Assembly (NCBI GenBank): GCA_002337455.1
Contig: DDGC01000002.1
Coordinates: forward strand, 1 to 64,000
DNA length: 64,000 bases
Reading direction: 5' to 3'
Origin: Rhizobiales bacterium UBA1912
GTDB lineage: Bacteria > Pseudomonadota > Alphaproteobacteria > Rhizobiales > Devosiaceae
Position numbers and translations under genes: made by a program. The notes under the pieces were generated by a model, which ran no database searches, had not been told where the DNA came from, and was given only the letters and a program-made list of their open reading frames with translations. Of this stretch, positions 24,109-32,440 are shown piece by piece; position 1 is the stretch's first letter; every line of letters starts with the position of its first letter.

Positions 24109-26388
24109 ATGCCTGACTATGGCCATGAGCTGATGTTCGGGACGTTCACGACCCCATCGGCCAAAGACCCCCAGCATGCCGTAGCGATTGCCCAGGCGGC
24201 TGAAGCGGCGGGCCTCGATGCCGTGACGATACAGGACCATCCCTACAATTCGGACTTTCTGGACACCTACACGCTGCTGACATGGATTGCGGCCAAGACC
24301 AGCCGCATCAGGGTGGCGGCAAATGTCACCAATCTGCCGCTGCGCCCGCCGGTGGTGCTGGCCAAAGCGGCAGCCAGCATCGATCTGCTTTCGGGCGGCC
24401 GTTTCGAGATGGGGCTGGGCGCCGGTGGATTCGGGGACGCAATCAAGGCTGCGGGCGGGCCGGACCTGACTGCTGGCCAGCGCGTGGATGCGCTCCAAGA
24501 AGCTATCGAGGTCATGCGCTCGATCTGGGACACAAGCCGGGCCGGGCTCAAGCATGAGGGCGAGCACTACAAGATCAACGGACTGCGGCGCGGGCCACGC
24601 CCGGCGCATGAGATCGGGATATGGCTGGGGGCCTACAAGCCCCGCATGCTCGGAATCACCGGAGCGAAGGCCGATGGGTGGCTGCCGAGTTGGGAGTATC
24701 TCAAGACGCCGACACTGGCGGAATCGAACGCGATGATCGACGAAGCCGCGATCGCGGCCGGACGGCAACCTTCCGATATCAAGCGGCTGCTCAATATCGG
24801 GCGCCCGGCCATTGGGGCATCGGATGGCGCGTTCTTGCAGGGGCCGGCCAGCCAGTGGGTCGAGCAACTGTCCGAACTGATCCTCGAACACGGGTTCAGC
24901 GGGTTCTTTTTTGGCGGGGACGATGCCGACCTGCTGCGCGTGGTCGGCGAGGAGATTGCACCCGAAGTTCGGAGCATTGTGAGCAAGGCGCGGGCCGGTG
25001 CGGGCACAGCTGCGCCGCGCCGCAGCGCGGTGCTGTCCAAGCGCATGGAGGGGATCGATTATGACGCCCTGCCCCAGGCGCTGACTGACCGCGCCATCGA
25101 GCCGGGCGATTTCCGCTATGAGGGCGTGCGGCATTCCTATGTGTGGTCGGGGCGGCCCGGACTGGTGATCAAGCCCGAGACGGCTGAAGAGGTCTCGGCG
25201 GCGGTGCTTTATGCGCGTGCGCAAGCGGTACCGCTGTCGGTGCGCAGCGGCGGGCACGGGATCAGCGGGCGTTCGACCAACAGAGGCGGAATCGTCATCG
25301 ATCTCGGCGCGATGAACGGGATCGAGGTGCTCGACGCGCAAACCGGACTTGTGCGGTTGGGCGCGGGTGCGCGGTGGAGCGAAGTCGCGGCCAAGCTCGG
25401 CGAGCACGGGCTGGCGATGAGTTCTGGCGACTATGGCGGAGTGGGCGTTGGCGGGCTCGCGACGGCGGGCGGGCTGGGCTATCTGGCGCGCAAGTTCGGG
25501 CTGACCATAGATCATGTCGTTGCCGCAGAAATCGTTCTCGCCGATGGGCGGATCGTGCGGGTCGACAAGGACAATGAGCCCGATCTTCTGTGGGCCATTC
25601 GCGGGGCAGGCGGCAATTTCGGCGTCGTGACCGCGTTCGAGCTTGAAGCCTACCGGCTGGGCGATGTGATCCAGGCCGTACAGGTGTTCGATGGCACGGA
25701 CATGGCGAGCGTCCTTGAGCGGTGGGGCACACTGGTCGAGGCATCGCCCAGGGAATTGACCAGTTTCCTGATGGCTGTGCCCGGTAATTCCGGGCAAGGG
25801 CCGATGGCTCAGGCGATCAGTGTTTATGCGGGTGCGGATAGAGATGCGGCGGCCGAAGCGATTAACGCGCTCGGCGAAGCGGGGCCGATACTCGATCAGC
25901 GCGCATATCTCACACCTTATGCCGGTGTTGTGGCTCATCCCGGGGGTGAGCATCGCGGCGGCAGTGCTGTGATCCGGTCCGGACTGGTGGACCATTTCAC
26001 GCCCGAAATCGCGGCGCGGGCGAGCGGGCTGCTCGCGTCGGGAGCTGCCAATCTTTTGCAGATCCGATCGGTGGGCGGGGCCGTCAACGATATTGCGGCT
26101 GACGCCATGGCCTACCCGCACCGGACGCAGAATTTCTCGATGATCGCTGCGGGCAGCCGTGGACAGTCCGACCTGCTCGATGCGCAATGGGGCGAACTTC
26201 GGCCCCTGCTCAACGGCATGTATCTCAATTTCGAGACCGACACGCATCCCGACCGGCTGTTAGAGGCATTTCCCGAGCCTGCACTGTCGCGGTTGCGGAC
26301 GCTCAAGCGGCGCTACGATCCGGACAATGTGTTCAACATGAACTTTGCGATTGGGACCGAGGCGGATGAGGTGCAGGCCGCGGAATAG
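24109..26388 (+). CDS. Fusion protein: luciferase-like flavin oxidoreductase + FAD-linked (BBE-type) oxidoreductase
   Basis: This 759-residue protein joins two complete flavoenzyme domains. Residues 1-295 are a luciferase-like (LLM class, FMN or F420) monooxygenase TIM barrel, with LLSGGRFEMGLGAGGFG and IGIWLGAYKPRML. Residues 330-750 are a VAO/berberine-bridge-like FAD oxidase. It has the PP-loop RSGGHGISG, whose H383 is the usual 8-alpha FAD attachment residue, and a C-terminal YDPDNVFNMNFAI. The Cys that gives a second covalent FAD link in many BBE enzymes is Tyr442 here, so single attachment is expected. The reaction is unknown; perhaps a two-step oxidation. The neighbouring HxlR regulator suggests electrophile or redox control. 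Confidence 0.92.
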   Translation: MPDYGHELMFGTFTTPSAKDPQHAVAIAQAAEAAGLDAVTIQDHPYNSDFLDTYTLLTWIAAKTSRIRVAANVTNLPLRPPVVLAKAAASIDLLSGGRFEMGLGAGGFGDAIKAAGGPDLTAGQRVDALQEAIEVMRSIWDTSRAGLKHEGEHYKINGLRRGPRPAHEIGIWLGAYKPRMLGITGAKADGWLPSWEYLKTPTLAESNAMIDEAAIAAGRQPSDIKRLLNIGRPAIGASDGAFLQGPASQWVEQLSELILEHGFSGFFFGGDDADLLRVVGEEIAPEVRSIVSKARAGAGTAAPRRSAVLSKRMEGIDYDALPQALTDRAIEPGDFRYEGVRHSYVWSGRPGLVIKPETAEEVSAAVLYARAQAVPLSVRSGGHGISGRSTNRGGIVIDLGAMNGIEVLDAQTGLVRLGAGARWSEVAAKLGEHGLAMSSGDYGGVGVGGLATAGGLGYLARKFGLTIDHVVAAEIVLADGRIVRVDKDNEPDLLWAIRGAGGNFGVVTAFELEAYRLGDVIQAVQVFDGTDMASVLERWGTLVEASPRELTSFLMAVPGNSGQGPMAQAISVYAGADRDAAAEAINALGEAGPILDQRAYLTPYAGVVAHPGGEHRGGSAVIRSGLVDHFTPEIAARASGLLASGAANLLQIRSVGGAVNDIAADAMAYPHRTQNFSMIAAGSRGQSDLLDAQWGELRPLLNGMYLNFETDTHPDRLLEAFPEPALSRLRTLKRRYDPDNVFNMNFAIGTEADEVQAAE

Positions 26389-26440
26389 GACTGGACCCTG
26401 GGAATAAATCCCGGGGTGACACGGCGGTGACGAAAGCGCT

Positions 26441-27772
26441 CTAGGCGACGCGGGAGCGGTTGGCGCCGGTAAGCAGGGACTGGAAGGCGCGGTAGGAGGA
26501 TTTCGGGGTGCGCCTCTGGGTCTTGTAATCGACGTGAACCAGCCCGAACCGCTTGTCGTAGCCTTCGGCCCATTCGTAGTTGTCGAGCAGGGACCAGCCG
26601 AAATACCCGCGCACGTCGGCGCCGCGCTTTTGGGCGGCGAGGACGGCACCGAGATGGCCGTCGTAATAGGCAACGCGGCGCGGATCGTCGGTGCCTTCGA
26701 CTTCGGCCATGCCGTTCTCGGTTACATAGAGCGGCACGTCCGTATAGTCAGCAGAGATGCGAGTGAGGATTTCCTCGAGCCCTTCGGGAAAGATTTCCCA
26801 ACCGATATCGGTTTTTTCGAGCGGGCCGTCGACCTTGCGTAGAGGGAACGCGCCACGTTCGGGGGCGTGCTCGTAAAGGCCGCGGGTGTAATAATTGACG
26901 CCGAACCAATCGATGGGCGTCGAGACAACCGCCATGTCGTCGGCGAAATCGTCGGGCATGTGGGGCGTGTAGTGAGCGAGCACGTCGGCCGGATATTTGC
27001 CCTTGAACAGGCCATCGAGATACCAGCGGTTGAAGATACCGTCCCAGAGACGGGCGGCGCCCATATCCTCGGGCTTGCCGGTTGCGCCCTGGGCGACTTC
27101 GAAATTGCACACGATGCCGAGGTTGTTGCCGCCCTCGGCGCGCATGGCGTTAATCGCCGTGCCATGCGCGAAAAGCACGTGGTGGGACGCGCGGGCCGCG
27201 GCGCGGATATCGCGGTAACCGGGCGCGTGAATGCCGAGCATGTGGGATAGGAAGGCAACGCACCACGGTTCGTTGATGGTGGCTGTGGTTTCCAGCCGGT
27301 CGCCGAAGTTTTTCTGGACTAGCACGGCGTAATCGGCAAACCAGTTGGCGATGTCGCGATTGAGCCAGCCGCCCTTGTCCTGCAGGGCGCTGGGCAAATC
27401 CCAGTGATAGAGGGTGGCGAAGGGTTTCAGGCCGCGCTCGAGCATGCCGTCGATGAGGCGGTCGTAGAAATCGATGCCTTTCTGGTTGGCCTGCCCTACC
27501 CCTTCGGGGATCAAGCGCGGCCAGGCGAAGGAAAAGCGGTAGGCATCGAACCCGCCGTTGGCCAACAGGTCTAGATCCTCGGGCCAGCGATTGTAGTGAT
27601 CGCAGGCGATCTTGCCGGTTTCGCTGTTGTGGACGTTGCCGGGGGTCGTTGAAAACGTGTCCCAGATGGACGAGCCGCGACCGTCGGTTTGCCCGCCCTC
27701 GATCTGATAGGCGGCAGTGGCCGCGCCAAACAGGAAATCCTCGCCGAAATCGGCGCGCTTATGGCTGAACAT
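26441..27772 (-). CDS. bglA: Beta-glucosidase, GH1 family
   Basis: The 443-residue enzyme hydrolyses beta-glucosides such as cellobiose in the cytoplasm. GH1 hallmarks are present: FLFGAATAAYQIEG at the N-terminus, acid/base E168 in TINEPW, nucleophile E352 in YVTENG, and the aglycone-side GYFGWSLLDNYEWAEGY. I chose the ATG at 27772, with GGAGAG upstream; a longer frame would include the operator. No transporter gene is adjacent. A LacI-type operator sits 30 bases upstream. Confidence 0.95.
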   Translation of the reverse strand: MFSHKRADFGEDFLFGAATAAYQIEGGQTDGRGSSIWDTFSTTPGNVHNSETGKIACDHYNRWPEDLDLLANGGFDAYRFSFAWPRLIPEGVGQANQKGIDFYDRLIDGMLERGLKPFATLYHWDLPSALQDKGGWLNRDIANWFADYAVLVQKNFGDRLETTATINEPWCVAFLSHMLGIHAPGYRDIRAAARASHHVLFAHGTAINAMRAEGGNNLGIVCNFEVAQGATGKPEDMGAARLWDGIFNRWYLDGLFKGKYPADVLAHYTPHMPDDFADDMAVVSTPIDWFGVNYYTRGLYEHAPERGAFPLRKVDGPLEKTDIGWEIFPEGLEEILTRISADYTDVPLYVTENGMAEVEGTDDPRRVAYYDGHLGAVLAAQKRGADVRGYFGWSLLDNYEWAEGYDKRFGLVHVDYKTQRRTPKSSYRAFQSLLTGANRSRVA

Positions 27773-27801
27773 TGTCGGCTCTCCGCCCAGAGGGCGATTT
27801 T

Positions 27802-27815
27802 TGTAATCGGTTACA
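27802..27815. promoter_or_regulatory. LacI-type operator upstream of the beta-glucosidase gene
   Basis: TGTAATCGGTTACA is an inverted repeat with one central mismatch (TGTAAYCGRTTACA) and the CG centre common to LacI-family sites. Its sequence is unlike the aglR or mal-type sites in this window, so a different regulator, not encoded here, is implied. Confidence 0.65.
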
Positions 27816-28019
27816 TTATGATTATCAGCGTTTTCCCGATTTGTCATCATCGAGAGCGGCGCTTAGAATTTTTCCGCTTTTCCTGGAATCGCGAAAAGCC
27901 TCTAACTCATTGTTTTGTCGCGTTTCGCTTGCACAGCCCTTCGGGTCCAAACCGGATAAGTGGTTCCCATCCCCGTTCGGGTCGAGGGAATGCTTGTCCT
28001 GGAAACACTCTAACCGATG

Positions 28020-29099
28020 TCAGAAAATTTTTGCCCGCGACAGGGTGGCGGCAAGGCGCTCGGCGATGGCAACAAACGCCTGGGCATCCGGCCCGTCACC
28101 GGAGGAAACGGCGGGCTTGCCGGCATCGGCGCCCTCGCGGATCGACATGACCAGTGGAATTTCGCCGAGAAACGGGATGCCCATTTCCGCGGCAGCAGCC
28201 TTTGCGCCGCCATGACCGAAAATATCGTAGCGATTACCGGTATCGGGCGCGATGAAATAGCTCATGTTCTCGACGATGCCGAGGACGGGCACGTTGGTGC
28301 GGGTGAGCATGTCGATGGCCTTTTGCGCATCGATAAGCGCCAGATCCTGGGGCGTGGAGATGATCACCGCGCCGGCCAGTTCCACCTGCTGGACCAGCGA
28401 AATCTGGATGTCGCCGGTGCCGGGGGGCAGATCGACGACGAGAACATCGAGCTGGCCCCAATCGGTTTCGCGCAGCAACTGGCGCAGTGCGGAGGTGGCC
28501 ATGGGGCCGCGCCAGACAACGGCCTGGGTGCCGGTGAGCATGGGGCCAATGGACATGGCCTTGAGGCCATAAACCTCGAAGGGTTTGAAAATGCCGTCGT
28601 CGCGGACGGCGGGTTTGCCCTCGATGCCGAGCAGTTTGGGCAAAGAGGGGCCGTAGAGATCGGCGTCGAGAATGCCGACCTTGAGCCCCTTGCGGGCGAG
28701 GCCGAGCGCTATATTGACGGCGCATGTGGATTTGCCGACGCCGCCCTTGCCCGAGCCGACGGCGATGATGTGTTTGATACCGGGCACGGGGGATTTCGGT
28801 GGTGGGCCGGGGCGCGGCGCGGCGCCCTTTGGGGCCGCTTGCGCAGGCGCCTTGTCTCCGGTCAGCGACACCATGACCTTGCGGCCTTCGGCCACCAGCC
28901 GGGTCGCTTCTTCGGCAGCTGTGCGGGCCGGAGCGAAGGCTTTTTCCATGCCCGGCGAAACCGAGATGGCAAAGGCTATGGCGCCCTTGGTGATGATGAT
29001 ATCGGATAGGCCGGGGAAATCGGCGAGCGAAGACCCGCCGGGCACCTCTATGGTGCCCAGCGCGTCCTGGATTTTCTTGCGGACATCATCCTCGGACAA
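28020..29099 (-). CDS. mrp: Mrp/ApbC family P-loop ATPase (iron-sulfur carrier type), lacking CPxC
   Basis: The 359-residue protein belongs to the Mrp/NBP35 family that binds and delivers Fe-S clusters. It has an N-terminal MIP18-like (DUF59) domain (1-80), a Pro/Ala-rich linker, and the deviant Walker A GKGGVGKST at 117-125. The usual cluster-binding CPxC reads APDT (284-287, YFIAPDTGNRYDIFG), so both cysteines are missing. Cluster handling by the standard mechanism is therefore doubtful. The start is a TTG (29097-29099) 7 bases after the aldolase stop, so the two genes are probably cotranscribed. Confidence 0.92.
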   Translation of the reverse strand: MSEDDVRKKIQDALGTIEVPGGSSLADFPGLSDIIITKGAIAFAISVSPGMEKAFAPARTAAEEATRLVAEGRKVMVSLTGDKAPAQAAPKGAAPRPGPPPKSPVPGIKHIIAVGSGKGGVGKSTCAVNIALGLARKGLKVGILDADLYGPSLPKLLGIEGKPAVRDDGIFKPFEVYGLKAMSIGPMLTGTQAVVWRGPMATSALRQLLRETDWGQLDVLVVDLPPGTGDIQISLVQQVELAGAVIISTPQDLALIDAQKAIDMLTRTNVPVLGIVENMSYFIAPDTGNRYDIFGHGGAKAAAAEMGIPFLGEIPLVMSIREGADAGKPAVSSGDGPDAQAFVAIAERLAATLSRAKIF

Positions 29100-29106
29100 G
29101 TGAAAC

Positions 29107-29763
29107 TCAGATGATCGACTGGCCCGTGGACTTCCAATCCTTGACGAAAGCGTCGAGACCCTTGTCGGTCAAAGGATGGTCGGCCAGTTTCTTGAGCACG
29201 CCCGGCGGAATGGTCGCCACATCCGAACCTGCCAGAGCAGCATCGGAGACGTGGTTGGGCGAACGGATCGAGGCGGCCAGAATCTGGGTGTCGAAGCCGT
29301 AATTGTCGTAAATCACCCGGATATCGGCGATGAGCTGCATGCCATCGAGATTGATGTCGTCGAGACGGCCCAGGAACGGCGAGATATAGGTCGCGCCGAC
29401 CTTGGCGGCGAGTAGCGCCTGATTGGCCGAAAAACACAGGGTAACGTTGGTCTTGACGCCGCGGTCGGACAGGGTCTTGCAGGCCTTGAGGCCGGCCAGG
29501 GTCAAGGGCACCTTGATGACAACGTTGTCGGCGATCTTGGCCAGCACATCGGCTTCGGCCATCATGCCGTCATAGTCGGTGGCGGCAACCTCTGCGGAAA
29601 CCGGCAGGCCCGGCAAAAGTTCGCAGATTTCCTTGACCACTTCCTTGAAATCGCGGCCCGACTTGGCGACCAGCGACGGATTGGTCGTAACGCCGTCGAG
29701 CAGACCGGCATCGTGCAGTTCGCGGATTTCATTTATGTCGGCGGTGTCGACGAAAAACTTCAT
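29107..29763 (-). CDS. fsa: Fructose-6-phosphate aldolase / transaldolase-like protein
   Basis: The 218-residue protein matches the short TalC/FSA subfamily. It has MKFFVDTADINEI at the N-terminus, VTTNPSLV, the Schiff-base Lys in NVVIKVPLT, and YISPFLGRLDD. It either cleaves fructose 6-phosphate or acts as a short transaldolase in the pentose phosphate pathway; sequence alone does not separate these. The ATG at 29763 gives the usual N-terminus and follows AAGGGTGAG. It is upstream of mrp with a 7-base gap. Confidence 0.93.
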   Translation of the reverse strand: MKFFVDTADINEIRELHDAGLLDGVTTNPSLVAKSGRDFKEVVKEICELLPGLPVSAEVAATDYDGMMAEADVLAKIADNVVIKVPLTLAGLKACKTLSDRGVKTNVTLCFSANQALLAAKVGATYISPFLGRLDDINLDGMQLIADIRVIYDNYGFDTQILAASIRSPNHVSDAALAGSDVATIPPGVLKKLADHPLTDKGLDAFVKDWKSTGQSII

Positions 29764-29786
29764 TTTCTCACCCTTGGAATAATACT

Positions 29787-29802
29787 TTGGTCTAATGACC
29801 AA
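29787..29802. promoter_or_regulatory. Palindrome in the aldolase promoter
   Basis: TTGGTCTAATGACCAA is a perfect inverted repeat with TTGGTC/GACCAA arms around TAAT, 24 bases upstream of the fsa ATG. The TGGT-Nx-ACCA pattern is like sites of FadR-type GntR regulators. No cognate regulator is adjacent. Confidence 0.5.
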
Positions 29803-29854
29803 GGTGTAGCACGGAATGGCTTTGCCGCAACAATGGCCTTTGAGGTGTCACGCT

Positions 29855-31039
29855 TCAGCGCGTGGCACCAACGATGGCATCGGCCAAACGCTGGATACGC
29901 TCGTCAGCCAGGCCGGCGATGTTTATGCGGCTGTCATCTAACATATAGACCGCATTTTCGGCTTTTAAATGGTCGACCGTTTCAACTTTGAGTCCCAAAA
30001 GCGAGAACATGCCGCGATGTTCGGCGACGAAATCAAAATCGGAACTGTTCGAGCGTGACCGGATAGCATCGGCCAGCGCCTGACGGTTGGCGACCATGCG
30101 GCTGCGCATGGCCTCGAGCTCGGCCTTCCATTCGGCGCGCAGGTCGGCATCTTCCAAAATGACACGGACAATTTCCGCGCCGTGATCGGGCGGCTGGGAG
30201 TAGGCGCCACGGATGACGTTGAGCATCTGGGAATTGACGGTATCGGCCTGTGCCGCGTCCTTGCCCACCACGATGGCGCAGCCGGTGCGTTCGCGATAGA
30301 TGCCGAAATTCTTCGAGCAGCTTGTCGCGCAGACGAATTCGTCGATTTCAGCGGCCAGCGCGCGCAGGCCATAAGCATCTTCGTCCAGCCCGTCACCGAA
30401 ACCCTGATAGGCCATGTCGACGAGCGGGAACGCGCCGGTGCGCTTGAGCGACGCGATGACCTTGTGCCACTGGTCGTGGTCGAGGTTGGCGCCTGTGGGG
30501 TTGTGGCAGCAGCCGTGGAGCAGAACGATGTCGTTCTTGCCGAAGCTGTCGAGCTTGGCGAGCATTTCGTCAAACCGGACCTTGCCGGTTTCCGGGTCGA
30601 AATAGGGGTAAGCCTCGACCGGAAAGCCAGCCTGTTCGGCCATGGGCCTGTGGTTGGGCCATGAAGGATCGGAAATCCACAAAGTCGCGTCGGGGTTGGC
30701 ACGCTTTAGAAGCGTCAGCAGAACCCAGAGGGCGCCGGTGCCGCCTGGTGCCTGTGCGGCGCGGACGCGATCGTCGGGCACCGCGCCATCGAGCGCGAGG
30801 TCGACCATGGCTTTGGCAAAGCCCTTGTTGCCGGCAACCCCGATATAGGACTTGGTTTTCGAGGTGGATACGATCCGCTCCTCGGCTTTTCTGACGGCGC
30901 TCATGATGGGCGTATTGCCCTCGTCGTCCTTATAGACGCCGATGCCGAGGTCAATTTTGCCGGGCCGGTCGTCGGCGGCAATTTCGGCCATCAGTGCAAA
31001 AATCTTGTCCTGGGGTGCCTTGGAAAGGGTCTCGAACAT
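29855..31039 (-). CDS. Aromatic amino acid aminotransferase (class I, PLP)
   Basis: The 394-residue enzyme transfers amino groups between aromatic amino acids or aspartate and 2-oxoglutarate. It resembles TyrB/AspC group Ib: MFETLSKAPQDKIFALM at the start, LLHGCCHNPTGANLDHDQW, and the PLP-lysine motif CATSCSKNFGIYRERTG with Lys in SKNFG. The ATG at 31039 fits the family N-terminus. It is cytoplasmic. The preference between tyrosine/phenylalanine and aspartate is uncertain, though length and CSKNFG(I/L)YRER fit the aromatic type. Confidence 0.92.
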   Translation of the reverse strand: MFETLSKAPQDKIFALMAEIAADDRPGKIDLGIGVYKDDEGNTPIMSAVRKAEERIVSTSKTKSYIGVAGNKGFAKAMVDLALDGAVPDDRVRAAQAPGGTGALWVLLTLLKRANPDATLWISDPSWPNHRPMAEQAGFPVEAYPYFDPETGKVRFDEMLAKLDSFGKNDIVLLHGCCHNPTGANLDHDQWHKVIASLKRTGAFPLVDMAYQGFGDGLDEDAYGLRALAAEIDEFVCATSCSKNFGIYRERTGCAIVVGKDAAQADTVNSQMLNVIRGAYSQPPDHGAEIVRVILEDADLRAEWKAELEAMRSRMVANRQALADAIRSRSNSSDFDFVAEHRGMFSLLGLKVETVDHLKAENAVYMLDDSRINIAGLADERIQRLADAIVGATR

Positions 31040-31156
31040 TCTCGCTCTCGAGCTTGGATAGGGAAAAGGCGCGGGGCCTTTATAGATTCCCCCGGCGCTA
31101 ATGCAATGGCCGGGGGCTTCCAAGTGGCGGAATGGTTTTGCGAAATATGGCCAGCC

Positions 31157-31609
31157 TTAGAACTGGCGTCCGATCATGGCGTCGACCGAAAAACGATTGC
31201 CGCCGGCCATGACGAAATAGAGCAGGATCGTCGACCAGAGGATGGAGAGTTCGGCGCCCGACCAGCCCTGCCCCATGGCGATCCAGTGGGCATAGACGGT
31301 GGTGAGCAGAACAATCGTCGTAGCAAAGGCGGCCGGGCGGGTGAGCAGCCCCAGAACCAGAAGGATACCGCCGAAAAATTCGGTTGCAGCCAAAAGGGGC
31401 GCCCAGAAGACGCCGGGGGCAAACCCCAGACCCTCGACCATTCCGGCCATGCCGAGGGGGTTTTGGATTTTCGGCCAGCCGTGAACGATCAGGGCAATGC
31501 CGGCGAAAACACGCATTGCGGTTTCGGCAAGAGGCCGGCCCAATTCGTAGATGCGTTCGAGGGGTGGCAGAATGAGACGAGGTTCGCTGCTGGGGATCGA
31601 TTGGGTCAT
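31157..31609 (-). CDS. DoxX family membrane protein
   Basis: The 150-residue product has four membrane helices and DoxX features: TAMRVFAGIALIVHGWPKI, ATEFFGGILLVLGLLTRPAA and a polar loop before the last helix. The ATG at 31609 follows AGGAG at 9 bases. Its role is undefined, probably linked to membrane redox balance. It is paralogous to the gene at 2021 but only moderately similar. It lies between the aminotransferase and rsmJ on the same strand. Confidence 0.9.
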   Translation of the reverse strand: MTQSIPSSEPRLILPPLERIYELGRPLAETAMRVFAGIALIVHGWPKIQNPLGMAGMVEGLGFAPGVFWAPLLAATEFFGGILLVLGLLTRPAAFATTIVLLTTVYAHWIAMGQGWSGAELSILWSTILLYFVMAGGNRFSVDAMIGRQF

Positions 31610-31711
31610 AAGAAAATGCTCCTGAAGGAAAAACAAAACCTCCCGGAGTTCACTTTTGTCAGGAACGGCGCAGGCTCAAGTTAAATTTCCGCAATAAACG
31701 CAGGGAGATGG

Positions 31712-32320
31712 CTATATCCGGGTCACAAAGACGTCATAGCGCGTGGTTTTACCCAATATCTGGTGGCTGGGCTTGCGCAGCCCTACTATCGGCGCGGCGC
31801 GCAACGGCCATTTGAGGACAACGCGGTTTTGGGCTGCGGCCAGCGCTGCATCCATGAGTTCGTGCGCGTCGGGGTCGGCACCCACTACATCGCGCAGGTC
31901 GCGCATCTGCTTTTTGACCAGGGCCGATTTGGTGCGCTCGGGGTGCATGGGATCGACCAGCACGACCTCGGGCGAAAGGGTGGGCAGCAGTTCACGGGAA
32001 TCGCCGAGCAGCAGCGTCATGCGCGCGATGATGGCGGCAAGATCCTCGCTGTGGTCGCGGGCGGCGATCATGGCGCGATCGAGGGCGGCGTGGACCTGGG
32101 GGCTGCGCTCAATGAGGGTGACCTCGGCGCCCAGCGAGGCGAGAAAAAACGCATCGCGCCCCATGCCGGCCGTCGCGTCCACGATGGTTGGCATTGCGCC
32201 TTTGGCCATGCCGCAGGCCCGCGGAAGGGGCTGGCCCCTGCCCTCGCCACTGCGCAGGCGGAAGCCGACGGCGCCGCCGACAAAGTCTATGACGATGGGA
32301 GATGAATCTGCGTCTGGCAT
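31712..32320 (-). CDS. rsmJ: 16S rRNA (guanine-1516-N2)-methyltransferase, RsmJ-like
   Basis: This 202-residue SAM-dependent methyltransferase has the RsmJ signature. DATAGMGRDAFFLASLGAEVTLIER forms the SAM motif, followed by VLVDPMHPERTKSALVKKQMRDL and VVLKWPLRA. In Escherichia coli RsmJ methylates G1516 of 16S rRNA. I start at the ATG at 32320 (MPDADSSPIVIDF), which begins the family domain; an upstream extension is proline-rich. It is divergent from the M20 amidohydrolase gene. Confidence 0.88.
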   Translation of the reverse strand: MPDADSSPIVIDFVGGAVGFRLRSGEGRGQPLPRACGMAKGAMPTIVDATAGMGRDAFFLASLGAEVTLIERSPQVHAALDRAMIAARDHSEDLAAIIARMTLLLGDSRELLPTLSPEVVLVDPMHPERTKSALVKKQMRDLRDVVGADPDAHELMDAALAAAQNRVVLKWPLRAAPIVGLRKPSHQILGKTTRYDVFVTRI

Positions 32321-32440
32321 CTCTGGGTCCAATTCTATACACGGGGGATAGCTTCCCGCCCCGCCAGAGACAAGAGACGTTGACGGCGCGTGCCGCGGCG
32401 CAGACACTGCATGTTTCTCATATCGCCTTCAGGTTTCCCT

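Noticed and set aside
24058..26247. Very long open frame on the minus strand opposite the flavoprotein fusion
   Set aside because: The translation is rich in Arg, Pro and His without any domain, while the plus-strand frame has clear flavoenzyme motifs; it is a GC-driven shadow.
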